A DNA stretch of 64,000 nt, taken from assembly GCF_006974105.1 (NCBI RefSeq), contig NZ_CP036282.1, forward strand, positions 4,650,001 to 4,714,000. The letters run 5' to 3'. Shown one piece after another: positions 8,458 to 16,684 of this stretch. The first letter of the stretch is position 1. Each line of letters begins with the position of its first letter. The notes beneath the pieces are model-generated. The model had not been told where the DNA came from. It made no database searches and saw only the letters and a list, made by a program, of their open reading frames with translations. The position numbers and the translations under genes were made by a program. The DNA comes from Rhodoferax aquaticus (GTDB lineage: Bacteria > Pseudomonadota > Gammaproteobacteria > Burkholderiales > Burkholderiaceae_C).

Positions 8458-8499
8458 GGTTAGGGTTCTTGCATTTTTGCCATTTAAGAGCACCACACC

Positions 8500-9117
8500 A
8501 TGCCACGCCAAAAGCCTTTTTCGATGATCCGCGAGTTCCATCTTGCGGACTGGTTCACCCTGTGCAACGCGTTTTGCGGCGTGGGTGCGCTGTTCTCGGT
8601 GATGAGCTATTTGCAAACCAAAGAGGTGATGCACCTGTGGTTTGCGTGTGGCCTGATCCCCTTTGCGCTCTTGTTTGATGTGCTGGACGGGCGCATTGCC
8701 CGCTGGCGCAACCAAAGCTCGGCGCTGGGGCGCGAGTTGGACTCTTTGGCCGACATCATCTCGTTTGGTGTGGCGCCCGCCGTCATTGCCTACGGCTGCG
8801 GCATGCAGGGCTTGTATGACCGCATCGTGCTGGTGTTTTTTGTGGCCTGCGGCGTCTCACGCTTGGCGCGCTACAACATCACCGCCGAAGAACTGTCCCA
8901 AGGCAGCGACAAGGTGAAGTACTTTGAAGGCACACCCATCCCCACCTCGCTGGTGCTGGTCGGCGTGCTGGCCTGGGCCACCGCTGCGAACGCCATCGGC
9001 GACAACATGTGGTTTGGCGTAGTCCACATCGCCGGCTTCCAGCTCCATCCCTTGGTGCTGATGTTCGCCGTCTCCGGCTCACTGATGATCAGCCGGATTC
9101 GGATTCCTAAGATTTGA
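8500..9117 (+). CDS. pssA: CDP-diacylglycerol-serine O-phosphatidyltransferase
   Basis: The 205-residue integral membrane enzyme makes phosphatidylserine from CDP-diacylglycerol and L-serine, the step before phosphatidylethanolamine. The CDP-alcohol phosphotransferase signature DGx2ARx8Gx3Dx3D is complete in DGRIAR...G-REL-D-SLA-D near residues 66-90. About six hydrophobic segments follow the type II PssA pattern. The start MPRQKPFSMIREFHLADWFT fits the family; a later ATG (MIREF) is possible. It is 42 bp behind gnd and convergent with the small membrane gene at 9154. Confidence 0.92.
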   Translation: MPRQKPFSMIREFHLADWFTLCNAFCGVGALFSVMSYLQTKEVMHLWFACGLIPFALLFDVLDGRIARWRNQSSALGRELDSLADIISFGVAPAVIAYGCGMQGLYDRIVLVFFVACGVSRLARYNITAEELSQGSDKVKYFEGTPIPTSLVLVGVLAWATAANAIGDNMWFGVVHIAGFQLHPLVLMFAVSGSLMISRIRIPKI

Positions 9118-9153
9118 GGATGGCCGCGATTGAAGTGGCCGCCCAGCGCTTCT

Positions 9154-9366
9154 TTATGTAGACGCCGGGCCCTTGCCCTTTCGCATGGTCTCCACCAGCC
9201 CCATCATCCAGCACATCGGGCAGCCGCGCAGCAAGACCACAGCACCAACCAGCGCCACTCCTGACAGCACCATGCCGTAAGGGTTGAAAAACAAGGCAAA
9301 CACCAGCAGGGCCAGGGCGGCGGCGCCACGCAGGAGGTGCACGGTGATGGAAGAGCTGCAATACAT
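9154..9366 (-). CDS. Small membrane protein with CPMC motif (DUF2892-like)
   Basis: The 70-residue protein has two hydrophobic segments (residues about 11-30 and 33-48) followed by LLRGCPMCWMMGLVE. This resembles the membrane domain of the YgaP/DUF2892 family but has a CxxC pair. It starts 1 bp after the stop of the ECF sigma gene and so is surely cotranscribed with it. A second protein of the same build lies at the other end of the operon. The function is unknown; a redox or metal-sensing role in the membrane is an inference from the CPxC motif and the thioredoxin-like neighbours. Confidence 0.7.
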   Translation of the reverse strand: MYCSSSITVHLLRGAAALALLVFALFFNPYGMVLSGVALVGAVVLLRGCPMCWMMGLVETMRKGKGPAST

Positions 9367-9367
9367 A

Positions 9368-9937
9368 TCAATCCTTCACATTGTGTAGAGGCTCAGGCGC
9401 CCCGTCTTTGAGCCAGTAGCCACTGGCCAAGAGCTGCTCGCGCACTTGGGTGCGGGCTCGATGCAAACGGCTTTTTACAGCCTCTAGGCTCAGGCCCAAT
9501 TGGGCCGCAACTTCAGGTGCGGTGAGCTCGTGCACATCGCGCAACAAGAGCACCTCTCGGTAGGGCGGAGTGAGGCGCTCCATGGCACGGGCTAGGTCCA
9601 GCCTCAGGTCAGTGGGCACAAGGGCTGCCTGGGGAAGGTCGTGCTCCAGCACCTCGTCCAAGGGCTCGGTGCCTCGCGCCGTGCGATACAGGCGGTAGCA
9701 CTCGCGCTCTACGATGCGAAAGATCCAGGTAGTAAACGTCGCAGCGCAGCGCAAAAGACCCACCTTACGGTACAGCTGCCACAGCGCGATTTGCACTGCG
9801 TCCTCTGCGTCTTCGGTGGTAGAGCATGTGCGCCGGGCAAAGCGTTTGAGGTCAGGCTGGCAAACGGTCAGCAGCTCGGAGATAGCCCCCGAGTCGCCCT
9901 GCCGGGCCGCTTCTATCAGGTGCGCTTGGGCTCGCAT
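9368..9937 (-). CDS. ECF-type RNA polymerase sigma factor (RpoE-like)
   Basis: The 189-residue protein has the two ECF domains: sigma-2 at residues about 25-90 (TTEDAEDAVQIALWQLYRKV) and sigma-4 at about 125-175 (LTPPYREVLLLRDVHELTAPEVA, then a helix-turn-helix with VKSRLHRARTQVREQL). The start at 9937 gives MRAQAHLIEAARQGD, typical for the family. It lies between two small CPxC membrane-protein genes, with gaps of 2 bp upstream and 1 bp downstream. No classical anti-sigma gene (zinc-finger or single-TM) is adjacent. It faces a thioredoxin-like and a CcdA-like gene, which are plausible regulon members. Confidence 0.9.
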   Translation of the reverse strand: MRAQAHLIEAARQGDSGAISELLTVCQPDLKRFARRTCSTTEDAEDAVQIALWQLYRKVGLLRCAATFTTWIFRIVERECYRLYRTARGTEPLDEVLEHDLPQAALVPTDLRLDLARAMERLTPPYREVLLLRDVHELTAPEVAAQLGLSLEAVKSRLHRARTQVREQLLASGYWLKDGAPEPLHNVKD

Positions 9938-9939
9938 AG

Positions 9940-10152
9940 TTATTGGTCCAGGTAACGACGCCCCACCATGGCACATGCGGGACAAAAGCCGACGAATGCC
10001 GTCAGCACCAAAGTGGCTGCACTGGCCAATGCTACCCACATCACCACACCCGCCGGGGTGAGGCCACTGGCAACCGCCGCGACGATGGCTGCGCCAGCCA
10101 AAACACGGGTAGCACGCTCCCACGTGGGGAGATTACGCTTTAAAAAGAACAT
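9940..10152 (-). CDS. YgaP-like DUF2892 membrane protein with CPAC motif
   Basis: The 70-residue protein reads MFFLKRNLPTWERATRVLAG, then two hydrophobic segments (residues about 18-36 and 38-55), then FVGFCPACAMVGRR. The N-terminal N-x5-R-x2-R pattern and the GFCP end match the DUF2892 membrane domain that is fused to rhodanese in YgaP. The family usually has GFCPLY; here a second cysteine makes CPAC. It is the first gene of the sigma-factor operon. Together with the protein at 9154 it could replace a conventional anti-sigma factor, but this is speculative. Confidence 0.78.
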   Translation of the reverse strand: MFFLKRNLPTWERATRVLAGAAIVAAVASGLTPAGVVMWVALASAATLVLTAFVGFCPACAMVGRRYLDQ

Positions 10153-10184
10153 GGTGAATTCCTGCTTTCAAGTTGATGACGCTT

Positions 10185-10302
10185 ACCTAGAGGCGGCAAA
10201 TCAAGCAATGGATTCACACATCTCGAAAAAACTGCAAAAAAAACTTGGTTCGCAAAAAGTTTGCCTGGCGCGAACCCTTTTGCGCAGCTGCCGCCTCTAG
10301 GT
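10185..10302. repeat. 118-bp segment bounded by 14-bp perfect inverted repeats
   Basis: ACCTAGAGGCGGCA at 10185-10198 is the exact reverse complement of TGCCGCCTCTAGGT at 10289-10302. Inside lie GGTTCGC (10247-10253) and GCGAACC (10270-10276), another inverted pair. The segment fills the divergent region between the sigma-factor operon and the thioredoxin-like gene. It may be a two-ended operator/promoter region or a tiny mobile-element remnant. No target-site duplication is visible at the ends. Confidence 0.7.
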
Positions 10303-10408
10303 CATGGAGAGCGCGTGGCAATTGCCCAGGCGCTCCCAAACCCACCTTGTCTTAGTTCATAGAGAGCGAAGCAAGTGCCTTTTCAACTCGTTTACGGATT
10401 TACACACG

Positions 10409-10834
10409 ATGTCATTCACTACTGCCACTTCAACCACCCGCCGTGCTTTCAACGTCTTGGCGCTGACCGCTTCCGTGATGTTTGCTGGGCTTGCTGCAGG
10501 TGCCGCCACTGCTGGCGAGATCGTTCCCGCCAATATGGAGGCTTACAAAGTCGCCGCCACGGCCAAGAAGCCCATCATCATGCATGTGCACGCCACATGG
10601 TGCCCTTACTGTGCCAAGCAAAACCCCGTTATTGAACAGCTGATGAAAGAGCCCGAGTTCAAAGACGTGGTGGTGTTCAAGATCGACTTTGATGCCGACA
10701 AAGCTTTGGTGGAACAACTCGGCGTCAAGATGCAGTCCACCTTGATTGCTGCCAAAGGTCCGCTTGAGATTGACCGTGTCACCGGCATTACCGACAAAGA
10801 GCAAATTCGCCAGTTCATCCGCAAGGCCCTGTAA
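10409..10834 (+). CDS. Exported thioredoxin-like protein
   Basis: The 141-residue protein has an N-terminal export signal (TTRRAFNVLALTASVMFAG, ending near ATAGE). The two arginines followed by a hydrophobic stretch could make it Tat-dependent. The mature part has the thioredoxin active site WCPYC in HVHATWCPYCAKQNP and a downstream strand typical of the fold (VVVFKIDFDADK), but the cis-proline region is unusual. It probably reduces or oxidises periplasmic disulphides with the CcdA-like protein 26 bp downstream as electron source. The start at 10409 is the first ATG giving a compact signal peptide. Confidence 0.85.
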   Translation: MSFTTATSTTRRAFNVLALTASVMFAGLAAGAATAGEIVPANMEAYKVAATAKKPIIMHVHATWCPYCAKQNPVIEQLMKEPEFKDVVVFKIDFDADKALVEQLGVKMQSTLIAAKGPLEIDRVTGITDKEQIRQFIRKAL

Positions 10835-10860
10835 TTGGCTCTGCGCGTAGGCACAGCACC

Positions 10861-11577
10861 ATGATTACCTTGTTCTTTAGCTTCATTGCAGGCGCTTTGT
10901 CTACCTTGTCACCTTGCGTGCTGCCCATCGTGCCCATCCTCATGTCCAGCGCGCTGCAAACCGCACGGCTGGGGCCAGCTGCCTTACTTGCGGGGGTGGC
11001 GCTGTCGTACACCGTGGTCGGCACGCTACTGGCCTTGTTTGGCACCAGCTTAGGCCTAGACACCAGCCATGTACGCATGGCCAGTGCCGTGCTCATGCTG
11101 CTGTTTGGCGCTACGTTTTTGGTGCCCGCCATGCAACGCGGCTTTGTGCGCTTGGTAGCGCCTTTGACCGACGGCGCCAACAACAAGCTTGCGGGGTTTC
11201 GGGGCGACAGTGTGCTGGGCCAAGGCTTGCTCGGCGTCATGCTGGGCTTGGTGTGGTCGCCGTGTGTGGGCCCCACCTTGGGAGCAGCAGTCACCATGGC
11301 CGCTGGCGGGCATTCGGCCGGACAAGCCTTGGTCACCATGTTCGCGTTTGGAGTGGGGGCTGCCGTTCCCATGGGTCTGCTGGCCTACGGCTCACGCGCT
11401 GCCATCGGCGACAAACGCAAAACCATGGCCGCTGTGGGACAGCGCGGCAAGCAAATGATGGGCGTGGGACTGCTGCTGGTCGGTGGCTTGGTGCTTACCG
11501 GCGGGGACAAGGGGCTTGAATCCGTGCTAACCAGCCATATGCCGATGTGGCTCATTGACCTGACAACACGCTACTAA
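10861..11577 (+). CDS. CcdA/DsbD-type membrane electron-transfer protein
   Basis: The 238-residue protein has about six membrane segments and two cysteine-proline sites, LSPCVLPIVP near residue 18 and WSPCVGPTLG near 138. This is the pseudo-symmetric pair by which CcdA and the DsbD core move electrons from cytoplasmic thioredoxin to the periplasm. It follows the exported thioredoxin-like gene and likely recycles it. There is no fused periplasmic domain, so it resembles CcdA rather than full DsbD. Confidence 0.87.
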   Translation: MITLFFSFIAGALSTLSPCVLPIVPILMSSALQTARLGPAALLAGVALSYTVVGTLLALFGTSLGLDTSHVRMASAVLMLLFGATFLVPAMQRGFVRLVAPLTDGANNKLAGFRGDSVLGQGLLGVMLGLVWSPCVGPTLGAAVTMAAGGHSAGQALVTMFAFGVGAAVPMGLLAYGSRAAIGDKRKTMAAVGQRGKQMMGVGLLLVGGLVLTGGDKGLESVLTSHMPMWLIDLTTRY

Positions 11578-11653
11578 GGGCTGCCCGCATCACGGGCTTG
11601 TCCTCCATCGACATCACCAGCCCCATGCAACAGCTGCAGGGGACTGGCAAGCG

Positions 11654-12073
11654 TCAGGCTGTGGCGACCTCGCGCTCCGCCAACTTCACCAACGCATCCA
11701 GCACCTCATCAAAGTCGCTGGTAATGGCTGCGCCTATGTGCTCGGCACCAGGGCCGGTGACGCGGGCGCTGTAGACGATGGACAAGAGGCCTGGGTCTTG
11801 GGGCACGATGCGGTGCTCCACTGTGACACTGATGTCGCCCAGCACGGTCTCGTCGGTAAACGCTAAGCCTTCTTCCACATGGGTCAACCGGGTGGTGAGT
11901 GCGTCCTGACCGCTGGGCGTCATGCTGAAGCTGTTGCCAACGGCAAAGGGGCCGACCAGGGTCGCTTGCTCGACTCCGGGGTTCCAGGTGGACCAACGGT
12001 TGACGTCAGACCACAGGGCCCAGACGGTAGCGCGGGAAGCCGTGGTGGTAGTTTTGAATTCGCGGAAAAACAT
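11654..12073 (-). CDS. SRPBCC (START-like) family protein
   Basis: The 139-residue protein begins MFFREFKTTTTASRATVWALWSDV with WNPGVEQATLVGPFAVG, the N-terminal pattern of polyketide-cyclase/dehydrase-type SRPBCC proteins. These form a helix-grip fold with a hydrophobic ligand pocket. No catalytic residues can be named. It stands alone downstream of the aldehyde dehydrogenase on the same strand, separated by a hairpin at 12116-12141 that probably ends the upstream transcript. Confidence 0.75.
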   Translation of the reverse strand: MFFREFKTTTTASRATVWALWSDVNRWSTWNPGVEQATLVGPFAVGNSFSMTPSGQDALTTRLTHVEEGLAFTDETVLGDISVTVEHRIVPQDPGLLSIVYSARVTGPGAEHIGAAITSDFDEVLDALVKLAEREVATA

Positions 12074-12107
12074 GGATAGCTCCTTGGGTTGGTATGACGA
12101 GAAGTCT

Positions 12108-12141
12108 AAAAACCCCCTACTGACAACGTAGTGTCAGTAGG
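12108..12141 (-). terminator. Probable terminator after the aldehyde dehydrogenase gene
   Basis: CCTACTGACA (12116-12125) and TGTCAGTAGG (12132-12141) form a perfect 10-bp stem with a 6-base loop. On the minus strand this is followed by GGG and TTTTT (12108-12112). It lies 18 bp past the aldehyde dehydrogenase stop. It could also be an operator for the SRPBCC gene that starts at 12073. Confidence 0.6.
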
Positions 12142-12158
12142 CTGGAGCAGCAGTCGGG

Positions 12159-13598
12159 CTACAAGAACTTAAACGCCGACTTCATGGCTTTGCGCACCAA
12201 CCCAGGCACCTCGCCAGCGGCAAACAGCGTGGCCACAAACGAGAACTGGGTACGCACCACGCCACGCTCGTGGCTGAAGGCCTTGAATCCGTAGTGGCCG
12301 TGTGCGTTGCCAATGCCGGAGTTGTTGATGCCGCCAAACGGCAGGTTGCCGTGCAAGAACTGCATGAGCGCATGGTTCACACAGGCACCGCCCGACACGG
12401 TGTGGGTGAGCACCTTGTCAATGGTGGCATTGTTGCGGCTGTACACATACAAGGCCAGCGGCTTTTGCCCGGCGTTGATGTTGCCGATCACCTCGTTGAT
12501 GTCTTGGTAGCTGATGATGGGCAACACAGGGCCAAAAATCTCTTCTTCCAAGATGCGTGCCTTGGGCCCCACTTGGTCCAGCAAGGTGGGCTGGATAAAG
12601 CAGTCGGCCTCGTTGGTGCCGCCACCAATGAGCGCGCGTGCGCCGTGGGCGCTGGCATCGTCCAACAAGCCCTTCACACGGCTGGTGTGGCGGGCATTAA
12701 CAATGTGGGCCAGGTGCGGGCTGGCTTGTTGCTCGGCCAAGCTGGTGCCATAGGCTTTTTGGAGTTGCGCGCGGCAGTGTTCCACCCAGGCGTCTTTGAC
12801 CGATGCATGCACATACACATAGTCCGGCGCAATGCAGGTCTGGCCGGAATTGGCAAATTTGGCCCACATGACGTTGGTAGCAGCTAGCTGCAGGTCAGCC
12901 GTCTCGTCAATGATGGTGGGGCTCTTGCCGCCCAGCTCCAGCGTGACGCTGCTCAGGTGCTTGGCAGCTGCGCCCATGACGTACTTGCCAATCATCGGGC
13001 TGCCGGTGAAGAAGATGTGGTCAAACGGCAGTGCCAGCAGGGCCTGCGACACATCGGCCTCGCCTTCAAAAATGGCCACCTCGTCTTCGGTGAACACCTC
13101 GCGCACGACCTTGCAGATCAAGGCGGAAAGATGGGGCGTCAACTCCGACGGCTTGACGATGGCGGTATTGCCCGCAGCGATGGCTGACACCAAAGGCCCC
13201 AAGGTGAGGTTGACCGGGTAGTTGAACGGCCCAATGATCAGGCAGCGCCCGCGCGGCGTGTATTGCACATAGCTGCGCATGCCCATGGTGAGCATGGTGG
13301 GCCACACGCGCTTGGGCTTCATCCATTTTTTGAGGTTGCGGATGGCGTCATTCGCTTCCACGCACACGGGCAAAATTTCTGCCAAGTCCACCTCGCCCTG
13401 CGGCTTTTTGAAGTCCGCATAGGCGGCGTCATACCAAGCTTGGGTGTTGGCAATGACGGCATCGCGCAGCTTGCGGATCTTGGCAATGCGCTCTTGGGCG
13501 CTAGAGCCGCGCAAACGCAAGGCCGTAGCAGCCTGCCGTTCAAAAACCGCTTGCATGCGCGCGGGGTCAGCCGCCGCTGCGGGGGAAATGATGGCCAT
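12159..13598 (-). CDS. NAD(P)-dependent aldehyde dehydrogenase (coniferyl-aldehyde/ALDH3-like)
   Basis: The 479-residue protein has the ALDH signatures: GPFNYPVNLTLGPLVSAIAAGNTAIVKPSE in two parts near residues 125-155, the general-base glutamate in TLELGGKSP near 222, and the nucleophilic cysteine in NSGQTCIAPDY near 255. The length, the lack of a long N-terminal extension and the hydrophobic C terminus (VRKAMKSAFKFL) resemble class 3 or coniferyl-aldehyde dehydrogenases. The ATG at 13598 has a good ribosome site (GGAG). It oxidises an aldehyde to its acid; the substrate is not evident. No operon partners are close. Confidence 0.88.
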   Translation of the reverse strand: MAIISPAAAADPARMQAVFERQAATALRLRGSSAQERIAKIRKLRDAVIANTQAWYDAAYADFKKPQGEVDLAEILPVCVEANDAIRNLKKWMKPKRVWPTMLTMGMRSYVQYTPRGRCLIIGPFNYPVNLTLGPLVSAIAAGNTAIVKPSELTPHLSALICKVVREVFTEDEVAIFEGEADVSQALLALPFDHIFFTGSPMIGKYVMGAAAKHLSSVTLELGGKSPTIIDETADLQLAATNVMWAKFANSGQTCIAPDYVYVHASVKDAWVEHCRAQLQKAYGTSLAEQQASPHLAHIVNARHTSRVKGLLDDASAHGARALIGGGTNEADCFIQPTLLDQVGPKARILEEEIFGPVLPIISYQDINEVIGNINAGQKPLALYVYSRNNATIDKVLTHTVSGGACVNHALMQFLHGNLPFGGINNSGIGNAHGHYGFKAFSHERGVVRTQFSFVATLFAAGEVPGLVRKAMKSAFKFL

Positions 13599-13833
13599 GG
13601 AGTCTCCTCGTTGTTGTGTGTGTTTGCCACTGTAGCGCGGCGCTACCTTGATCAGGCCGCGCGGTACAGCCGCAAAGTATGAGCACATTGCGCCAAACGC
13701 CAAGTCCTGCGGGCGACAAGCCCCCACCCGTGGGCCGAGGATGCTTGGCCTTTGCGCCCACAGTCTGGCAGCGCTTTGTTGCCTCGGCCAGAGAGAGTTT
13801 TGAGTAAAACAGGCGGTCTGCGCCGTAGATACT

Positions 13834-13847
13834 GCGCAAGCAGCTAT
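13834..13847 (-). repeat. Dispersed ATAGCTGCTTGCGC repeat, copy A (short)
   Basis: On the minus strand this reads ATAGCTGCTTGCGC, the core of a repeat found at six places in the window. Only the left half of the element is recognisable here. It lies just before the end of the benE-like gene, in the 266-bp gap that otherwise shows no gene. Confidence 0.6.
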
Positions 13848-13864
13848 ATAAACCGTAGCAAACC

Positions 13865-15082
13865 TTAGGCGTGCACAGCCTTGCGGCGGCCGTACACCGT
13901 CATCGCCACCCCGGCAACCAGCCCCCAGAATGCCGCGCCCAGCCCCAAGAGTGTGACGCCAGAGGCGGTGACCAAGAAGGTCAGCAAGGCACTGTCGCGC
14001 TCCTTCTCATCCGCCATGGCGGTGGACAAGCCGTTCAAGATGGCTCCAAACAAAGCCAGCCCCGCTACACAGGCCACCAGTGCTTTGGGCAAGGCGGTGA
14101 ACAAGGCCACCAAGGTGCCGCCAAAGGCGCCAATCAGCAGGTAGAAGAACCCGCACGCCATGCCTGCGATGTAGCGTTTGGCCGGGTTGTGGTGCGCCTC
14201 AGGGCCGGTGCAAATGGCAGCGGTGATGGCGGCTAAGTTGACGGCGTGCGCCCCAAACGGTGCCAGCACCAAAGACACCAAGCCATTGCTGGTGACCAGC
14301 GGGTTGGCGGGCGTGGTGTAGCCCGCAGCCCGCATGACCGCCACGCCCGGCACAAACTGCCCGGTCAGCGTGACCGCCGCCAGCGGCAGGCCCACGCCCA
14401 GCGCGGCTGACCAGGTGAACACCGGCGTGGTCCACACGGGTTGGGCCCATTGCAAGCTGACCTGCGCGTGCGACAAATCGCCCTGCGCCCAAGCCACCAA
14501 CACGCCCAGCGCCAGCACACCTGGAATGGCGTAGCGCGGCGACCAGCGGCGCAGCACCAGCCACGCGGCACACATGCTGCCCGCCAAGAGCGGCACGCGC
14601 CCCACCGAGGCAAAGGCTTCAGTGCCAAAGCGCAACAAAATGCCCGCCAACATGGCCCCCGCAATGGACTTAGGTAACAGCTCCATCACCCGGCCAAACC
14701 AGCCAGTCACACCAAACAGCAGCACCACCAGCGCGCTGACGATGTAAGCCCCCACCGCTTGCTCAAACGGCACGCCCGCCAAAGCGCCAACCAACATGGC
14801 CGCGCCTGGCGTAGACCAGGCCGTGATCACTGGCGCGCGGTAGTACCAACTCAAGGCCAGCGCCGTCACACCCGCCCCGGTAGAAATGGCCCACACCCAC
14901 GACGACACGATGGCGGGCGACCAATGCGCGCTGTCGGCCACCTGAAACGCCAGCACCAGCGGCCCGGCGTAGGACACCGCCACCGCAATCAGGCCCGCGA
15001 CTACGGCTGAGAGCGACATATCGGCCCACACGCTGGTCTGGGGTGGCGGGGTGTCAGAGGGGATGGGTACGGTGGAGGTCAT
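13865..15082 (-). CDS. benE: BenE-family aromatic acid/proton symporter
   Basis: The 405-residue protein has about 12 membrane segments. It matches the benzoate transporter BenE in AVSYAGPLVLAFQVA near the N terminus, STPGAAMLVGAL (residues about 85-100), and the conserved internal VMRAAGYTTPANPLVTSNGLV. BenE imports benzoate with protons, but members of the family next to MocR regulators may carry other substrates, so the symbol is tentative as to substrate. The ATG at 15082 is preferred over upstream in-frame starts. It faces a MocR regulator at 15208 with a direct-repeat operator between. Confidence 0.83.
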   Translation of the reverse strand: MTSTVPIPSDTPPPQTSVWADMSLSAVVAGLIAVAVSYAGPLVLAFQVADSAHWSPAIVSSWVWAISTGAGVTALALSWYYRAPVITAWSTPGAAMLVGALAGVPFEQAVGAYIVSALVVLLFGVTGWFGRVMELLPKSIAGAMLAGILLRFGTEAFASVGRVPLLAGSMCAAWLVLRRWSPRYAIPGVLALGVLVAWAQGDLSHAQVSLQWAQPVWTTPVFTWSAALGVGLPLAAVTLTGQFVPGVAVMRAAGYTTPANPLVTSNGLVSLVLAPFGAHAVNLAAITAAICTGPEAHHNPAKRYIAGMACGFFYLLIGAFGGTLVALFTALPKALVACVAGLALFGAILNGLSTAMADEKERDSALLTFLVTASGVTLLGLGAAFWGLVAGVAMTVYGRRKAVHA

Positions 15083-15131
15083 GCAGAGGTCCTGGGTAGT
15101 CACAAGCCCTGCATGGTAGAAAATGCGCGGC

Positions 15132-15173
15132 AGGTTTAACAGATACACAAATACCTTTTGTTAGGTATAACAG
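15132..15173. promoter_or_regulatory. Direct repeat AGGTWTAACAG with an inverted half-site, probable MocR operator
   Basis: AGGTTTAACAG (15132-15142) and AGGTATAACAG (15163-15173) are 11-bp direct repeats with one mismatch. ATACCT at 15151-15156 is the inverse of AGGTAT at 15163-15168, so the right copy is also half of a dyad. The site lies midway between benE and the divergent MocR gene, the classical position for MocR binding. Confidence 0.6.
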
Positions 15174-15207
15174 TTGGCCGATTTGCCTTTTCAACCCCGA
15201 CCGCTCC

Positions 15208-16659
15208 ATGTCCACCCCACCGCGCCCTCTGTACCAAAGCTTGGCCCAACGCCTGCAAGACGCCATGGCCAGCGGTGCCTTGGCCGTGGGCGCGCGGTTG
15301 CCCTCGGTACGCCAGTTGGCGCAGCAGCACAGCGTGAGCTTGGTCACTGCCTTGCATGTGTACCGCCACTTAGAGGCGTTAGGGCTGGTGGTGGCCAAAC
15401 CCAAGTCGGGCTACTTTGTGGCACCACCGGCACGGCCGGCCACCATCGCCAAGCTCCACGCGCTCGCCGCGCCCTTGCCTACCGCCCAGTACGTGGGCCG
15501 CAACCACGACATCACCCACATCACCTATTTGGCGCGCGCGCATGGCCGCTTGCGGCTGGACATTGCCACCGGCCCGCCCTCGGTCTACCCCACGCCGGTG
15601 TTACAGCGGCTCATGACGCGCATCAGCCGCCAGCACCCCGAGCTGCTCACCCAGTACGGCACTGGCACGGGCTGGCCTGCGCTGCAAAGTGAGCTGGCCC
15701 GCCGCGCGCTGGCCGCTGGCTGCGAGCTGCGCCCCCACGAGCTGCTCATCACCCACGGCAGCACCGAGGCGCTGAACCTGGCACTGCGCGCCTGCACCCA
15801 GCCCGGCGACACGGTGGTGGTGGAGTCGCCCACTTACTTTGGGCTGCTGCAAATTTTGGAAAGCCTGCAACTGCGCGCTTTGGAGCTGCCTACCGATGCC
15901 GTGACCGGGCTGGACTTGGACGCGCTTGAACTTGCCACCAGCACGCCGGGTGCGGTGCAGGCGGTGGTGGTCACGCCCAATTTTCAAAACCCCTTGGGCA
16001 GCCTCATGCCAGACGCCCACAAGGCGCGCTTGGTGGCGCTCATGGCCGAGCGCAACATCGCGTTGATTGAAGACGATGTGTTTGGCGACCTGCACTACCA
16101 CGCGCTAGACCGCCGCCCGCGCTGCGCCAAGGCCTGGGATGCAGCGGGTGACGCAGGCACCGTCATGCTGTGTGGCTCGGCCACCAAGACGCTGGCACCA
16201 GGCATGCGCATCGGCTGGCTGGCCGCCGGACGCTGGCGCACCAAGGTCGAGATGCTCAAGTTCACCAGCTCCATTGCCACGCCCGAGCTGCCGCAGGCCG
16301 CCATTGCCGCCTTCCTGCAAACCGGCGGCTATGAACGCTACCTGCGCCGCCTGCGCCAGACGTACCTGAGCCAAACCCACCGCATGGTGCAAGCCGTGCG
16401 CCAGCACTTCCCACCGGGCACCCAGTGCGACATGCCCCAAGGCGGCCATCTGCTCTGGGTGCAACTGCCCGATGGTCGCAATGCCCGCACCCTGTTTGAC
16501 CTGGCCCTGCAAGAGTCCATAGGCATAGCGCCGGGCCTGATGTTCTCCACCACCGACCGCTACCAACACTGCCTGCGCCTGAACGCCGGTTACCCCTGGA
16601 GCGACGCGGTAGACAACAGCCTGCAACGCCTAGGCGCCTTGGCCCACGGGCTGGCGTAG
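15208..16659 (+). CDS. MocR-family regulator (GntR HTH fused to aminotransferase domain)
   Basis: The 483-residue protein has an N-terminal GntR winged helix (residues about 8-72; GARLPSVRQLAQQHSVS) and a fold-type-I aminotransferase domain. The PLP-binding lysine lies in LCGSATKTLAPGMRIGW near residue 330, with NPLG and EDDVFGDLHY motifs before it. MocR proteins bind PLP and respond to amines or amino acids. It probably controls the divergent BenE-family transporter gene. It has no close partner downstream, where a non-coding repeat array begins. Confidence 0.9.
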   Translation: MSTPPRPLYQSLAQRLQDAMASGALAVGARLPSVRQLAQQHSVSLVTALHVYRHLEALGLVVAKPKSGYFVAPPARPATIAKLHALAAPLPTAQYVGRNHDITHITYLARAHGRLRLDIATGPPSVYPTPVLQRLMTRISRQHPELLTQYGTGTGWPALQSELARRALAAGCELRPHELLITHGSTEALNLALRACTQPGDTVVVESPTYFGLLQILESLQLRALELPTDAVTGLDLDALELATSTPGAVQAVVVTPNFQNPLGSLMPDAHKARLVALMAERNIALIEDDVFGDLHYHALDRRPRCAKAWDAAGDAGTVMLCGSATKTLAPGMRIGWLAAGRWRTKVEMLKFTSSIATPELPQAAIAAFLQTGGYERYLRRLRQTYLSQTHRMVQAVRQHFPPGTQCDMPQGGHLLWVQLPDGRNARTLFDLALQESIGIAPGLMFSTTDRYQHCLRLNAGYPWSDAVDNSLQRLGALAHGLA

Positions 16660-16684
16660 GTGGCTGGGGCGCTTGGTTTTTGAA

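Noticed and set aside
10185..10302. Complete insertion sequence or MITE
   Set aside because: The 14-bp inverted ends are real, but no target duplication, transposase or second copy is visible in the window, so it is listed only as an inverted-repeat segment.
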